Below the pieces are notes generated by a model. That model was not told where the DNA came from, ran no database searches, and saw only the letters and a program-made list of their open reading frames with translations. Below, one piece after another: positions 31,601 to 40,618 of a DNA stretch of 64,000 nt. A program made the position numbers and the translations under genes. Position 1 is the first letter of the stretch. Every line of letters starts with the position of its first letter. The stretch covers positions 133,588 to 197,587 of the forward strand of contig JABEVE010000004.1 in assembly GCA_013044035.1 (NCBI GenBank), given 5' to 3'. This stretch comes from Burkholderiales bacterium (GTDB lineage Bacteria; Pseudomonadota; Gammaproteobacteria; Burkholderiales; Burkholderiaceae_C).

Positions 31601-31910
31601 CAGGCGTGCTTCCGTCGATGGCGGTGGGCACAGACCGGATGGGTGCTTGCTCCTGGGTCTGCGGCGCCGGCATGGTGCCGCCAGGCGTTCGGGCAACCTG
31701 GGCGCGACGCGCGCGCATCCATCCCGGCAGCATGGCCAGGGCTCCGAGCACAGCTCCCAATGTGAACGCTGCCAGCAACAACACGAACAGCGGAGCGGTC
31801 CATTGCGTGCCGAACAGCAAGTGCAGAACCGTGGGCTCCAAGTTATTCAGTGCCAGGCCGAACAGCAGCAGGAACAGAATCAGTCGGACGAACCAGTTGA
31901 GGGCGCGCAT
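31590..31910 (-). CDS. lapA: LapA family membrane protein (DUF1049)
   Basis: About 106 residues from ATG MRALNWFVRLILF. Two membrane segments (about 6-24 and 40-62) are joined by a short loop holding LNNLEPTVLHLLFGTQW, followed by a cytoplasmic tail that is Pro/Ala-rich. This is the DUF1049/LapA layout, the usual partner of LapB. A TTG ten codons upstream is rejected. The bases just before the ATG read CTCCTT, not a Shine-Dalgarno. A -10-like TAAAAT (minus strand, 31961-31956) lies about 45 bp upstream. Confidence 0.88.
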   Translation of the reverse strand: MRALNWFVRLILFLLLFGLALNNLEPTVLHLLFGTQWTAPLFVLLLAAFTLGAVLGALAMLPGWMRARRAQVARTPGGTMPAPQTQEQAPIRSVPTAIDGSTPDGV

Positions 31911-32101
31911 GGGAAGGAGTTCGAAAAACTGCGCGTGCAATGCGCAACTGCGCGCATTTTAGGCGGCGTGCACGGAGCGTGTGGTGGTGACGACGGACCG
32001 CGAGGAGCATTGCGTTGTGCCGCCGCGATCATTGGTTGCTGGGCTTGATCTGCCCCTGCAGGCGTGGCGTGAACCGGCTGCACGCTGCCTCATGCGTTCG
32101 G

Positions 32102-32416
32102 TTAGAGGCTGGTGGTAGGCGTCGAGGCTGCGGCCTCGGGCTGGTCGACCAGCATGCGTAACGACTTGCCGGGTTTGAAATGGGGCATGCGTTTTTCCGG
32201 TACGACGACTTGTTCGCCTGAGCGCGGGTTGCGGCCGATGCGCGCGGGGCGATGGCTGACGGAAAAACTGCCGAAGCCGCGGATCTCGACACGGTGGCTA
32301 TTTTCCAGCGCATCCGATAGCGCGTCGAGGATTGTCTTCACGGCGAGCTCGGCGTCGCGATGGGTCAGTTGAGCAAAGCGCTCGGCAAGTAAGTCCACCA
32401 AATCGGAGCGAGTCAT
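32102..32416 (-). CDS. ihfB: Integration host factor subunit beta
   Basis: A 104-residue HU/IHF-family DNA-bending protein starting [14 protein letters not shown], with the beta-ribbon arm around [22 protein letters not shown] containing the DNA-intercalating proline region RNPRSGE, and [20 protein letters not shown] bends DNA in replication, recombination and promoter control. It lies downstream of rpsA, the conserved rpsA-ihfB order, but a strong terminator separates the two, so ihfB is partly independent or reached by read-through. The open frame upstream of this ATG is not family-like. Confidence 0.96.
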   Translation of the reverse strand: MTRSDLVDLLAERFAQLTHRDAELAVKTILDALSDALENSHRVEIRGFGSFSVSHRPARIGRNPRSGEQVVVPEKRMPHFKPGKSLRMLVDQPEAAASTPTTSL

Positions 32417-32501
32417 GGCGCGAGTTGAAGTTAGAGCAGATGAATGGAAAGAGTCGATGTCGGCAGGCATTCTTGAATGCGTCACTTCAACAGTCCACTT
32501 A

Positions 32502-32539
32502 AAAAAAGCGCCCGCCTGGCTTGCTGCCGGCGGGCGCTA
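32502..32539 (-). terminator. Strong rho-independent terminator between rpsA and ihfB
   Basis: On the minus strand AGCGCCCGCC pairs perfectly with GGCGGGCGCT (10 bp stem, loop about 13 nt), followed by a run of seven T. It lies about 15 bp after the rpsA stop. Confidence 0.92.
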
Positions 32540-32552
32540 TTTCCAAGCCCAT

Positions 32553-34265
32553 TTACTCTTGTTGCTGATTGTCGAGCTTCGCGCGCAGCAGGGCGCCCAG
32601 ATTGGTCGTGCCCGTGGCTTCGCGCTGTTCGCTGGCCAGACGGCTCATGACCTCTTGTTGGTCGACGCTGTCTTTGGCTTTGACCGAGAGCTGGATGCTG
32701 CGGTTTTTGCGGTCGATGTTGATGACCAAGGCTGAAACCTGGTCGCCTTCCTTCAGCAAGTTTCGAGCATCTTCGACGCGGTCGCGGGAGATTTCGGATG
32801 CGCGCAGATAGCCTTCGATGTCGTCACCGAGATCGATGGTGGCACCCTTCGCATCGACGGATTTGACTGTGCCTTCAACGACCTTGCCCTTGTCGTTCAT
32901 GGCAGCGAAGTTCATGAAGGGGTCACCTTCCATCTGCTTGATACCGAGAGAAATGCGCTCGCGCTCGATGTCGATGCCCAGCACCAAGGCCTCGACTTCC
33001 TGGCCCTTCTTGTAATTGCGCACGGCGGCTTCGCCGGTTTCGTTCCAGGACAGGTCGGACATGTGCACCAGACCGTCAATGCCACCGGGCAGGCCGATGA
33101 ACACGCCGAAGTCAGTGATGGACTTGACCGGGCCTGTGACCTTGTCGCCGCGCTTGTGGTTGGCGGCGAACTCGTCCCAGGGATTGGCGCGGCATTGCTT
33201 CATGCCCAGGCTGATGCGGCGGCGGTCTTCGTCGATTTCCAGCACTTGCACTTCCACTTCGTCGCCGAGCTGGACGATCTTGCTGGGGGCCACGTTCTTG
33301 TTGGTCCAGTCCATTTCGGAGACGTGCACCAGACCTTCGATGCCGGGTTCGATCTCGACAAAGGCGCCATAGTCGGTGAGGTTGGTGATCTTGCCGAACA
33401 GGCGGGTGCTGGCCGGGTAGCGGCGCGCCACGCCGACCCAGGGGTCGTCGCCCATCTGCTTGAGGCCGAGCGACACGCGGTTCTTCTCCACGTCGTACTT
33501 GAGCACCTTGGCCGTGACTTCCTGGCCGGGGGTGACCACTTCGCTGGGGTGGCGCACGCGGCGCCAGGCCAGGTCGGTGATATGCAGCAGGCCGTCGATG
33601 CCGCCGAGGTCGACGAACGCGCCGTAGTCGGTGATGTTCTTGACCACGCCGGTGACGATCTGGCCTTCCTTGAGGTTTTCCAGCAGCTTGGCGCGCTCTT
33701 CGCCTTGGCTTGCCTCGACCACGGCGCGGCGCGACAGCACGACGTTGTTGCGCTTGCGGTCGAGCTTGATGACCTTGAACTCCATGGTCTTGCCTTCATA
33801 CGGCGTCGTGTCCTTCACCGGGCGGGTGTCGAGCAGGGAGCCGGGAAGGAAGGCGCGGATGCCGTTGATCATCACGGTCAGGCCGCCCTTGACCTTGCCG
33901 GTCACGGTGCCTTCGGCGAACACGCCGGATTCGAGTGCTTTCTCGAGCGACATCCAGGAGGCCAGGCGCTTGGCCTTGTCGCGCGACAGCATGGTGTCGC
34001 CGTAGCCGTTTTCGAGCGCATCGATGGCAACCGAGACGAAGTCGCCGATCTTGACTTCGACGTCGCCATGATCGTTCTTGAATTCTTCGAGGGGGATATA
34101 GGCATCGGACTTCAGACCGGCGTTGACGATCACGAAGTTGGGATCGACGCCGACCACTTCCGCGGTGATGACTTCACCAGTGCGCATGTCGCGCGTCTTG
34201 AGCGACTCTTCGAACAGGGCGGCGAAGGATTCGCCAGGGGTGCTGGCGCTAGGGTTGACTGACAT
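32553..34265 (-). CDS. rpsA: 30S ribosomal protein S1
   Basis: 570 residues from [12 protein letters not shown], with six S1/OB-fold repeats. Repeats 3-6 show the typical [26 protein letters not shown] and [25 protein letters not shown] patterns. S1 binds mRNA leaders and supports initiation at weak ribosome sites. The leader just before the ATG lacks a good Shine-Dalgarno, common for rpsA, whose translation is self-regulated. A 16-codon upstream extension is rejected. It follows the aroA-cmk fusion by about 70 bp, the conserved cmk-rpsA order, and ends at a strong terminator. Confidence 0.97.
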   Translation of the reverse strand: MSVNPSASTPGESFAALFEESLKTRDMRTGEVITAEVVGVDPNFVIVNAGLKSDAYIPLEEFKNDHGDVEVKIGDFVSVAIDALENGYGDTMLSRDKAKRLASWMSLEKALESGVFAEGTVTGKVKGGLTVMINGIRAFLPGSLLDTRPVKDTTPYEGKTMEFKVIKLDRKRNNVVLSRRAVVEASQGEERAKLLENLKEGQIVTGVVKNITDYGAFVDLGGIDGLLHITDLAWRRVRHPSEVVTPGQEVTAKVLKYDVEKNRVSLGLKQMGDDPWVGVARRYPASTRLFGKITNLTDYGAFVEIEPGIEGLVHVSEMDWTNKNVAPSKIVQLGDEVEVQVLEIDEDRRRISLGMKQCRANPWDEFAANHKRGDKVTGPVKSITDFGVFIGLPGGIDGLVHMSDLSWNETGEAAVRNYKKGQEVEALVLGIDIERERISLGIKQMEGDPFMNFAAMNDKGKVVEGTVKSVDAKGATIDLGDDIEGYLRASEISRDRVEDARNLLKEGDQVSALVINIDRKNRSIQLSVKAKDSVDQQEVMSRLASEQREATGTTNLGALLRAKLDNQQQE

Positions 34266-34337
34266 GGACAGACTCGCAAATCCGCAGGTGGCCCCGCGGG
34301 GTTGGTTGCACAACCCGAGTACGGCTGCTGCGCGAAC

Positions 34338-36314
34338 TCAGGAACGTTGGCGCCACCACTGCAACACCTGCTGCACGGTCTGATCGACGTCGAGCTCGGA
34401 GGTGTTCAGAGGCAGGGCATCCTGCGCAGGCTTGAGGGCGGCGACGCTGCGCTGGGTGTCGCGCGCGTCGCGTTGTTCGAGCTCTTGCAAAACATTGGGA
34501 ATTGTAGTTGAAATCCCTTTAGAAATCAATTGCTTATGCCGCCGTTGCGCACGTGCGGCAGAGCTGGCGGTGAGAAACACCTTGAGGCGCGCGTCCGGGA
34601 AGACCACGGTGCCCATGTCGCGGCCGTCGGCGACCAGTCCGGGAGAACGCCGCAGGCTGTGCTGCAACTGCAGCAAGGCCCGCCGCACGGCGGGCAGGGC
34701 GGAGAGTGTGGAGGCGGCTTGCCCCACGGACTCGGTGCGGATGGCTTCACTGGCGTTTTCCGGTCCCAGCCACACGGCGCTACCTTCGCAGCGGATGGGC
34801 AGATGCCGGGCGAGTTCGGCCAGCGCGGCTTCGTCCTCGAGCGCCACCCCTTGGCGCTGGGCCAGCAGCGCCAAGGAGCGGTAGAGCGCACCCGAGTCGA
34901 GGTAATGAAACCCCAGGATTTGCGCCAAATGCGAGGCCACGGTGCCCTTGCCTGATGCGGTCGGTCCGTCGATGGTGATGACTGGAACGGGGCGGGAGAT
35001 CGTCGCGAAGGCTTTGAAATAGCCGGGAAAGGTCTTGGAAACGCAGCCGGGGTCGAGAATGCGGATGTCGGCCGGGCCGAAGCTGGCAAGCGCGAAGCAC
35101 ATCGCCATGCGGTGGTCGTCGTAGGTGGCGATGCTGGCGTTGCGCCAGTGGGCTTCAGCCAGGGGATGGATGCGCAGCCAGTCGTCGCCATGCTCGACCT
35201 GAGCACCGATTTGGGTCAATTCGGTGACCATGGCACTGATGCGATCGGTTTCTTTCACACGCCAGCTACCGATGCCTGTGAGCAGTGTTGGCTCCTGGGC
35301 AAACAGGGCGGTGACAGCCAGGGTCATGGCGGCGTCGGGGATGGCCAGGCAGTCAATGCTGCCGCCGGCGAGCTTGCGAAGCCCGGCCTGCAGCCCGTAC
35401 GCGGTGATGCGGCCCTCACCCCAGGTGACGTTTGCCCCCAGGCGTTCGAGCACGCGGGCGAATTCGATATCCCCTTGAATGCTCTTGGCGTCGACACCTT
35501 CGACGCCCACCGGAGCACCTTGACCATGCAAATTGCCCAGCACTCCTGCGGCGAGGAAATACGACGCCGATGACGCGTCGCCCTCGATGGCGATGCGCCC
35601 AGGGCTGATGTAACGGCTGCCCGCGGGAATGATGAAGCGCTGCCAGTTCTGATGCTCGATGTGCACGCCGAAGCGCGCCAGCAGCTTGAGCGTGATGTCC
35701 ACATAGGGCCGTGAAATCAGCGTACCGATGACGTCGATGGTGATGTCCCGCGCGGCTGCCACAAGTGGCAGCGCCAGCAGCAGAGCGGTGAGGAACTGGC
35801 TGGAGACATCGCCTCGCACCCGGATGGGAGCGGCGATGTCGACCAGACCCACGCCGATGTGCAACGGCGGATAGCCAGACTTTGCGGCATAGCCGATGTC
35901 ACAGCCGATGGCGCGTAGCGCGTCGACCAGGTCGCCGATGGGGCGTTCGTGCATGCGCGGCACGCCACGCAGGCTGTAGTCGCCGCCGAGCAGCGCCAGA
36001 GCTGCGGTGAGCGGACGGATCGCGGTGCCAGCGTTACCCAGGAACAGATCGGCCTTGCCCGTTGCAAAGCGACCGCCACAACCCTGCACCAGCGTGGCGG
36101 CCTCGTCCTGCCTGCATTGCACGCCCAGAGCATGCAACGCGGCGAGCATCACCCGGGTGTCGTCCGAGTCGAGAAGGCCGGTGATCTGCGTCGGCCCGCT
36201 TGCCAAAGCGGCGAGCAAAAGCACGCGGTTTGAAATGCTCTTGGAGCCCGGCAGACGAACGCTGCCGCCAGCGCCGATCAGGGGGGGCAGGTCGAGCGAT
36301 TCAGGCGATGTCAT
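34338..36314 (-). CDS. aroA-cmk: Fused EPSP synthase / cytidylate kinase
   Basis: 658 residues with two enzymes. Residues 1 to about 435 are 3-phosphoshikimate 1-carboxyvinyltransferase: [42 protein letters not shown] and YDDHRMAM are all present. From about 440 comes cytidylate kinase: [27 protein letters not shown] and [13 protein letters not shown]. The first acts in chorismate synthesis, the second phosphorylates CMP/dCMP. The fusion is an established feature of Burkholderiales genomes. No internal stop or obvious second start was seen at the junction. The start overlaps tyrA's end by 14 bp and rpsA follows. Confidence 0.95.
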   Translation of the reverse strand: MTSPESLDLPPLIGAGGSVRLPGSKSISNRVLLLAALASGPTQITGLLDSDDTRVMLAALHALGVQCRQDEAATLVQGCGGRFATGKADLFLGNAGTAIRPLTAALALLGGDYSLRGVPRMHERPIGDLVDALRAIGCDIGYAAKSGYPPLHIGVGLVDIAAPIRVRGDVSSQFLTALLLALPLVAAARDITIDVIGTLISRPYVDITLKLLARFGVHIEHQNWQRFIIPAGSRYISPGRIAIEGDASSASYFLAAGVLGNLHGQGAPVGVEGVDAKSIQGDIEFARVLERLGANVTWGEGRITAYGLQAGLRKLAGGSIDCLAIPDAAMTLAVTALFAQEPTLLTGIGSWRVKETDRISAMVTELTQIGAQVEHGDDWLRIHPLAEAHWRNASIATYDDHRMAMCFALASFGPADIRILDPGCVSKTFPGYFKAFATISRPVPVITIDGPTASGKGTVASHLAQILGFHYLDSGALYRSLALLAQRQGVALEDEAALAELARHLPIRCEGSAVWLGPENASEAIRTESVGQAASTLSALPAVRRALLQLQHSLRRSPGLVADGRDMGTVVFPDARLKVFLTASSAARAQRRHKQLISKGISTTIPNVLQELEQRDARDTQRSVAALKPAQDALPLNTSELDVDQTVQQVLQWWRQRS

Positions 36315-37230
36315 CGGCGGGAGAAGGCGAGGCCCAGTCCTTGCGTGACTGGCTGGCTTGTCGGATGAGGGACTCCATCACACTCCAGTTGCCCTGGCGC
36401 ATCTGCGCCTCGAAGCCGGCGATGGCCTGCTTGAACAACTGCAATTGCTGCAGGATTTCGGTGTTGTTGGCGCTGAACACATCGCGCCACAGGGTGGGGT
36501 CGCTGGCCGCGATGCGGGTGAAGTCGCGAAAGCCAGGGCCGGCGAGTTGCAAGTAGCTGCCTCCCTTGGGCTGGCGGGCCATGGCGTAGACGTAGGCGAA
36601 CGCCACCAGGTGGGGAAGATGGCTGACGGCCGCGAAAGCGGCATCGTGCTCGGATGCATCCATGATGGACACCACGCCACCGACCGCCTCCCAGATTTGC
36701 GAAGCCACCTCGACGAAACGGTCGGGGTTGTTGATCATCGGTGTGATGACGACGCGGCGACCGTCGAACAGCGCCGAGCGCGCATGCTGTACCCCGCTGT
36801 GTTCACCCCCGGCGATGGGATGGCAAGGAACGAATTGGCGGCTGGCCATGTCGCCCAGAGCCTCTTGCGCGGCCGCAACCACATTGCCCTTGGTGCTGCC
36901 GACATCCATCACCAGGGCGTGGGGTGACAGGCCGATACGGATCTGCTTGAGCAAGGGGCCGATGGCCGAGACCGGAACAGCCAGCAGAATCAAGTCGGCA
37001 TCGGTGGCGGCATGCAGCGCCGAGTCGGCGCCATGGTCGATGACCTTGGCTGCCCTTGCTGCCTTGATGGTGGAGGGCGACTTGCTGTAACCCACGATTT
37101 CCTGAGCAAGGCCGGCATGCTTGGCCGCCAAGGCGAACGAGCCGCCCAGCAAACCCACGCCCAGTACCGCCAGGCGTTTGAACTGGGGCTTTGCGGGAGT
37201 GTCGGCGTACGTACCGATCAAGGTGTCCAT
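36301..37230 (-). CDS. tyrA: Prephenate dehydrogenase (TyrA family)
   Basis: 309 residues. The Rossmann loop [10 protein letters not shown] starts at about residue 24, the catalytic region reads [21 protein letters not shown], and helices typical of prephenate/arogenate dehydrogenases follow ([21 protein letters not shown]). It oxidises prephenate to 4-hydroxyphenylpyruvate for tyrosine. There is no chorismate mutase or ACT domain, which fits the separate PheA. The [15 protein letters not shown] was chosen; an upstream frame is not family-like. It lies 4 bp after the hisC stop and overlaps the aroA-cmk start by 14 bp. Confidence 0.94.
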   Translation of the reverse strand: MDTLIGTYADTPAKPQFKRLAVLGVGLLGGSFALAAKHAGLAQEIVGYSKSPSTIKAARAAKVIDHGADSALHAATDADLILLAVPVSAIGPLLKQIRIGLSPHALVMDVGSTKGNVVAAAQEALGDMASRQFVPCHPIAGGEHSGVQHARSALFDGRRVVITPMINNPDRFVEVASQIWEAVGGVVSIMDASEHDAAFAAVSHLPHLVAFAYVYAMARQPKGGSYLQLAGPGFRDFTRIAASDPTLWRDVFSANNTEILQQLQLFKQAIAGFEAQMRQGNWSVMESLIRQASQSRKDWASPSPADDIA

Positions 37231-37234
37231 GGAT

Positions 37235-38362
37235 TCAGTGCGCCCCCAAGGCGTTGCGCAACGCCTCGATGCAGCGCGCATTCTCGGCCTCCAGCCCCAC
37301 CGAGATGCGCAACCATGGGCCCAGGCCGTAATTCCCCACGGGTCTGGCGATCACGCCCTGCTTGAGCAGGGCCGCGTTGAAATGGGCACCGGCTTGGTCG
37401 TCTTCTCCCATGCGCACCAGCACGAAGTTGCCGTGCGAGGGCAGGTGGCGCAAGCCGAGTTCGTCAAAAGCTGCCGTCAGTTGGGCCATGCCGGTGCGGT
37501 TGACCTCCACTGCCCGTTGCAGGAAATCGGTGTCGGCGAGGGCGGCAAGGGCGGCGGCTTGTGCCACCGTGCTGGTGTTAAAAGCCGAGCGCACGCGGTT
37601 AAGCACGTCGGCCAATGCTGGATGAGCGGCGGCGTAACCAATGCGCAAGCCCGCAAGGCCATAGGCCTTGGAAAAGGTGCGGGAGACGACCAGATTCGGA
37701 TGCTTGCGCAGCAGTGCGATGCTGTCGGTGCGCAGTGCCGGGTCGAGGTATTCGACATAGGCTTCATCCAGCACCACGACCACGTTCGGCGGCACGCGTT
37801 GCAGGAAGGCGGCGACGGTCTCGGCCGAGGCTAGGGTGCCGGTTGGGTTGTTGGGGTTTGCCACAAACACCAGCCGGGTGGACGGTTCGATGGCGGCAGC
37901 CATGGCCGGCAGGTCGTGGCCGTAATGGCGGGCCGGCACGACGATGTGCTGCGCTCCAGCCTGTTGCACCGCCAGTGGATAGACGATGAAGCCGTATTGC
38001 GAATAAACGCAGGAATCACCCTCGCTCAACAAGGCGCGTGCGGCCATTTCCAGGATGTCGCTGGAGCCGTGGCCGAGCACGATCCAGTCGGCCGGCAGAC
38101 CCAGGTGCTCGGCCAGCGCCTGGCGCAGGGCATGGCTGTCGTTGTCAGGGTAGCGGGGCGATTCGGCCAGCGCATCGACGATGGCCTGGCGCGCAGCTGC
38201 CGACATGCCGAGCGGGTTTTCGTTCGATGCAAGTTTGACAATGTGGGTCGCGTCCATGCCGATTTCGCGGGCAACTTCCGCTATCGGCCGGCCACCCACG
38301 TAGGGCGAGATGGTGCGGACGTAATCGGTGCCCCATTGCGGAGGGCTGGACGATGTGGACAT
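37235..38362 (-). CDS. hisC: Histidinol-phosphate / aromatic aminotransferase
   Basis: A 375-residue class II PLP aminotransferase. Substrate and cofactor regions are ASNENPLGMS, GHGSSDILEMAARALL, NPNNPTGT and LDEAYVEYL, with the PLP lysine in SRTFSKAYGLAGLRIGY. HisC proteins convert imidazoleacetol phosphate in histidine synthesis. The position between pheA and tyrA strongly suggests this copy also, or mainly, transaminates phenylpyruvate, 4-hydroxyphenylpyruvate or prephenate. The start at MSTSSSPPQWG was chosen over an upstream extension. Confidence 0.92.
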   Translation of the reverse strand: MSTSSSPPQWGTDYVRTISPYVGGRPIAEVAREIGMDATHIVKLASNENPLGMSAAARQAIVDALAESPRYPDNDSHALRQALAEHLGLPADWIVLGHGSSDILEMAARALLSEGDSCVYSQYGFIVYPLAVQQAGAQHIVVPARHYGHDLPAMAAAIEPSTRLVFVANPNNPTGTLASAETVAAFLQRVPPNVVVVLDEAYVEYLDPALRTDSIALLRKHPNLVVSRTFSKAYGLAGLRIGYAAAHPALADVLNRVRSAFNTSTVAQAAALAALADTDFLQRAVEVNRTGMAQLTAAFDELGLRHLPSHGNFVLVRMGEDDQAGAHFNAALLKQGVIARPVGNYGLGPWLRISVGLEAENARCIEALRNALGAH

Positions 38363-38424
38363 GGTGATGGGCGGTTCAAATGGGTGGCTGCTGACGATTC
38401 TGCACAAGGTGCCTGCAATCAGTC

Positions 38425-39492
38425 CTACCCGATGGGGTAGGAACCGAGGTTTTTGAAGAACGCACAGGATTGGCGCAGGGCCTTGAGCGCATGCGCGACG
38501 CGGTCGTCGTCCTGATGGCCTTCGATGTCGACGTAGAAAAAATACTCCCAGGAGCCGGAACGAGCCGGGCGCGATTCGAAGCGGCTCATGCTCACGCCAT
38601 GATCTGCCAGCGGCTTGAGCATGCCGAAGACAGCACCGGCGCGATTCGGCACGGCGAGGATGAGACTGGTGCGGTCATGGCCGCTGGGCTGTGTGGGAGG
38701 TCCGCCGAGCACGACGAAGCGGGTGCGGTTCTGTGCTTCGTCCTGAATGCGCGGCGCGGCAATCTCCAAGGCGTATTGACTCGCGGCCTGCTCGCCCGCG
38801 ATCGCGGCCAGGCTTGTGTCGTGTGCGGCAAGGCGGGCTCCTTCGGCGTTGCTGGAGACTGCGCGGCGCTCGAGGCCGGGCAGGTGCTTGTCCAACCATT
38901 GCCGACACTGCGCCAGGGCCTGAGGATGGGCCAGTATCGCGACAATGCCGTCAAGCCCGTTCTTTCGGCGCAACAGGTTGTGGTGAATGGCGAGACTGAT
39001 TTCGCCGCAAATCCTCACGGGATGCGCCAGCAGCAAGTCGAGCGTGCGGGCGATCGCGCCTTCGGTGGAGTTTTCAATCGCCACCACAGCGAAGGCGCTG
39101 CTGCCGCTGAGCTGACAGCGAAACACGTCATCCAGGTCGGTGCAGGCAAGGAAGTCGCAACTGGAGCCGAAAAATTGGCGCGCCGCCTGTTCACTGTAGG
39201 TGCCCTCGGGGCCAAGAAAGGCCACCTGCTGGCGTGCTTCCAGCGCGCGGCAAGCCGACATGATTTCCCGCCAGATGGCCGACACCCCGTCGTTCAGCAA
39301 AGGGCCGGCATTGGCTTGCTGCACTTTGGTGATGACTTCGCGTTCACGCTCGGGCCGAAACACGGGCAACCCGGCAAGATGTTTGTGCTGACCGATGCGC
39401 TGGGCGCACTGGGCACGTCGGTTCAACAGCGCGAGCAATTCGCGGTCGATGGCGTCGATCTGGTCGCGCAAGGGGGTGATGTCAGCGTTCAT
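38425..39492 (-). CDS. pheA: Bifunctional chorismate mutase / prephenate dehydratase
   Basis: A 355-residue P-protein: an N-terminal AroQ-type chorismate mutase (about 1-88, LRDQIDAIDRELLALLNRRAQ), prephenate dehydratase (about 90-270, FLGPEGTYSEQAA, ENSTEGAI, and TRFVVLGG), and a C-terminal ACT regulatory domain (about 275-355, TSLILAVPNRAGAVFGML and SRFESRPARSGSWEYFFYVD). It commits chorismate to phenylalanine and is expected to be feedback-inhibited by phenylalanine through the ACT domain. It lies between serC and hisC on the same strand with short gaps. Confidence 0.96.
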   Translation of the reverse strand: MNADITPLRDQIDAIDRELLALLNRRAQCAQRIGQHKHLAGLPVFRPEREREVITKVQQANAGPLLNDGVSAIWREIMSACRALEARQQVAFLGPEGTYSEQAARQFFGSSCDFLACTDLDDVFRCQLSGSSAFAVVAIENSTEGAIARTLDLLLAHPVRICGEISLAIHHNLLRRKNGLDGIVAILAHPQALAQCRQWLDKHLPGLERRAVSSNAEGARLAAHDTSLAAIAGEQAASQYALEIAAPRIQDEAQNRTRFVVLGGPPTQPSGHDRTSLILAVPNRAGAVFGMLKPLADHGVSMSRFESRPARSGSWEYFFYVDIEGHQDDDRVAHALKALRQSCAFFKNLGSYPIG

Positions 39493-39504
39493 CGGGAGAC
39501 GGTT

Positions 39505-40602
39505 TCAATGCAGGCGCTCGAATTCCCGCATGTAGTCGACCAAGGCCTCGACGCCTGCACACGGCATGGCGTTGTAGATGCTGGCGCGCATGCCGCCCAC
39601 GGATTTGTGGCCTTTGAGTTGCAGCAGTTGACGCTGCTGCGCACCTTGCAGGAACGCGTCGTTCAGTGTTTCGTCGCGAAGGAAAAACGGCACGTTCATG
39701 CGCGAACGGCAGTCATGCGCAACACGGTTGATATACAGCGCGGAGCTATCGATGCAGGTGTAAAGCAGGTCGGCCTTTTTGCGATTGCGCGCTGCCAGGG
39801 CCAGGATGCCCTGCAGCCCGTCCTCGGTCTGGCGCTTGATCCACTGAAACACCAGTCCCGCCATGTAGATGGCATAGGTGGGAGGGGTGTTGTACATGGA
39901 GCCGTTCTGGGCAACCACGCCGTAATTGAACGCACTGGGGCAGGAGGGCAGGGCGTGATTCAGCATGTCGCGATGGATGATGACCAGCGTGAGGCCTGCA
40001 GGTCCAATGTTCTTTTGCGCACCGGCATAGATGCAGGCGTGCGCAGTGACATCGACTGAACGCGAGAGGATCGTGGACGACATGTCGGCCACCAGCGGCA
40101 GATCGCACTGTGCGGGCACGAAGTGGAACTCGACGCCGTCGATGGTTTCGTTGGCGCAGTAATGCAGATACTGCGCGTCTCGCCGCGGCTTCCACATGTT
40201 CAGCGGCGGAATCGAGCCGTAGCCAGTGGCGTCCCGGGCGCTGGCTGCCAGGTGCACGTCGCAGAATTTGCGCGCCTCCAATTGGCTTTTCTGCGACCAC
40301 GACCCGGTGACGACGTAATCAGCCTTGGCCCCGTGCGACAGATTCAGCGGCACGATGGCGTTTTCGGCCAGCGCCCCGCCTTGCATGAAAAGAACGTGAT
40401 AGTCCGCTGGAACCGCGAGCAGTTCCCGCAGATCGGCCTCGGCCTGGGCCAGGATCTGGCCGAATTGCGGGCCGCGATGGCTCATTTCCATGACGCTCAT
40501 GCCGCTGCCATGCCAGTCCAACATCTCGGCAGCTGCCTGCAGCAAGACTTCGTCCGGCATGGCGGCTGGTCCGGCGGAAAAGTTGTAGGGGCGCTGCGGC
40601 AT
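39505..40602 (-). CDS. serC: Phosphoserine aminotransferase
   Basis: A 365-residue class V PLP aminotransferase, converting 3-phosphohydroxypyruvate to phosphoserine (and acting in pyridoxal phosphate synthesis). It shows [19 protein letters not shown] at the start, [17 protein letters not shown], the PLP lysine in [13 protein letters not shown], and [17 protein letters not shown]. The track-long start at 40614 is a TTG, so the ATG at 40602 was chosen. It follows gyrA by about 16 bp and precedes pheA by 12 bp, suggesting co-transcription from gyrA or an internal promoter. Confidence 0.96.
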   Translation of the reverse strand: MPQRPYNFSAGPAAMPDEVLLQAAAEMLDWHGSGMSVMEMSHRGPQFGQILAQAEADLRELLAVPADYHVLFMQGGALAENAIVPLNLSHGAKADYVVTGSWSQKSQLEARKFCDVHLAASARDATGYGSIPPLNMWKPRRDAQYLHYCANETIDGVEFHFVPAQCDLPLVADMSSTILSRSVDVTAHACIYAGAQKNIGPAGLTLVIIHRDMLNHALPSCPSAFNYGVVAQNGSMYNTPPTYAIYMAGLVFQWIKRQTEDGLQGILALAARNRKKADLLYTCIDSSALYINRVAHDCRSRMNVPFFLRDETLNDAFLQGAQQRQLLQLKGHKSVGGMRASIYNAMPCAGVEALVDYMREFERLH

Positions 40603-40618
40603 GGTGAATGGCAACTGC

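Noticed and set aside
33063-34262. Plus-strand frame of 399 codons inside rpsA
   Set aside because: Repeats in it merely mirror the six S1 repeats; no independent signal.
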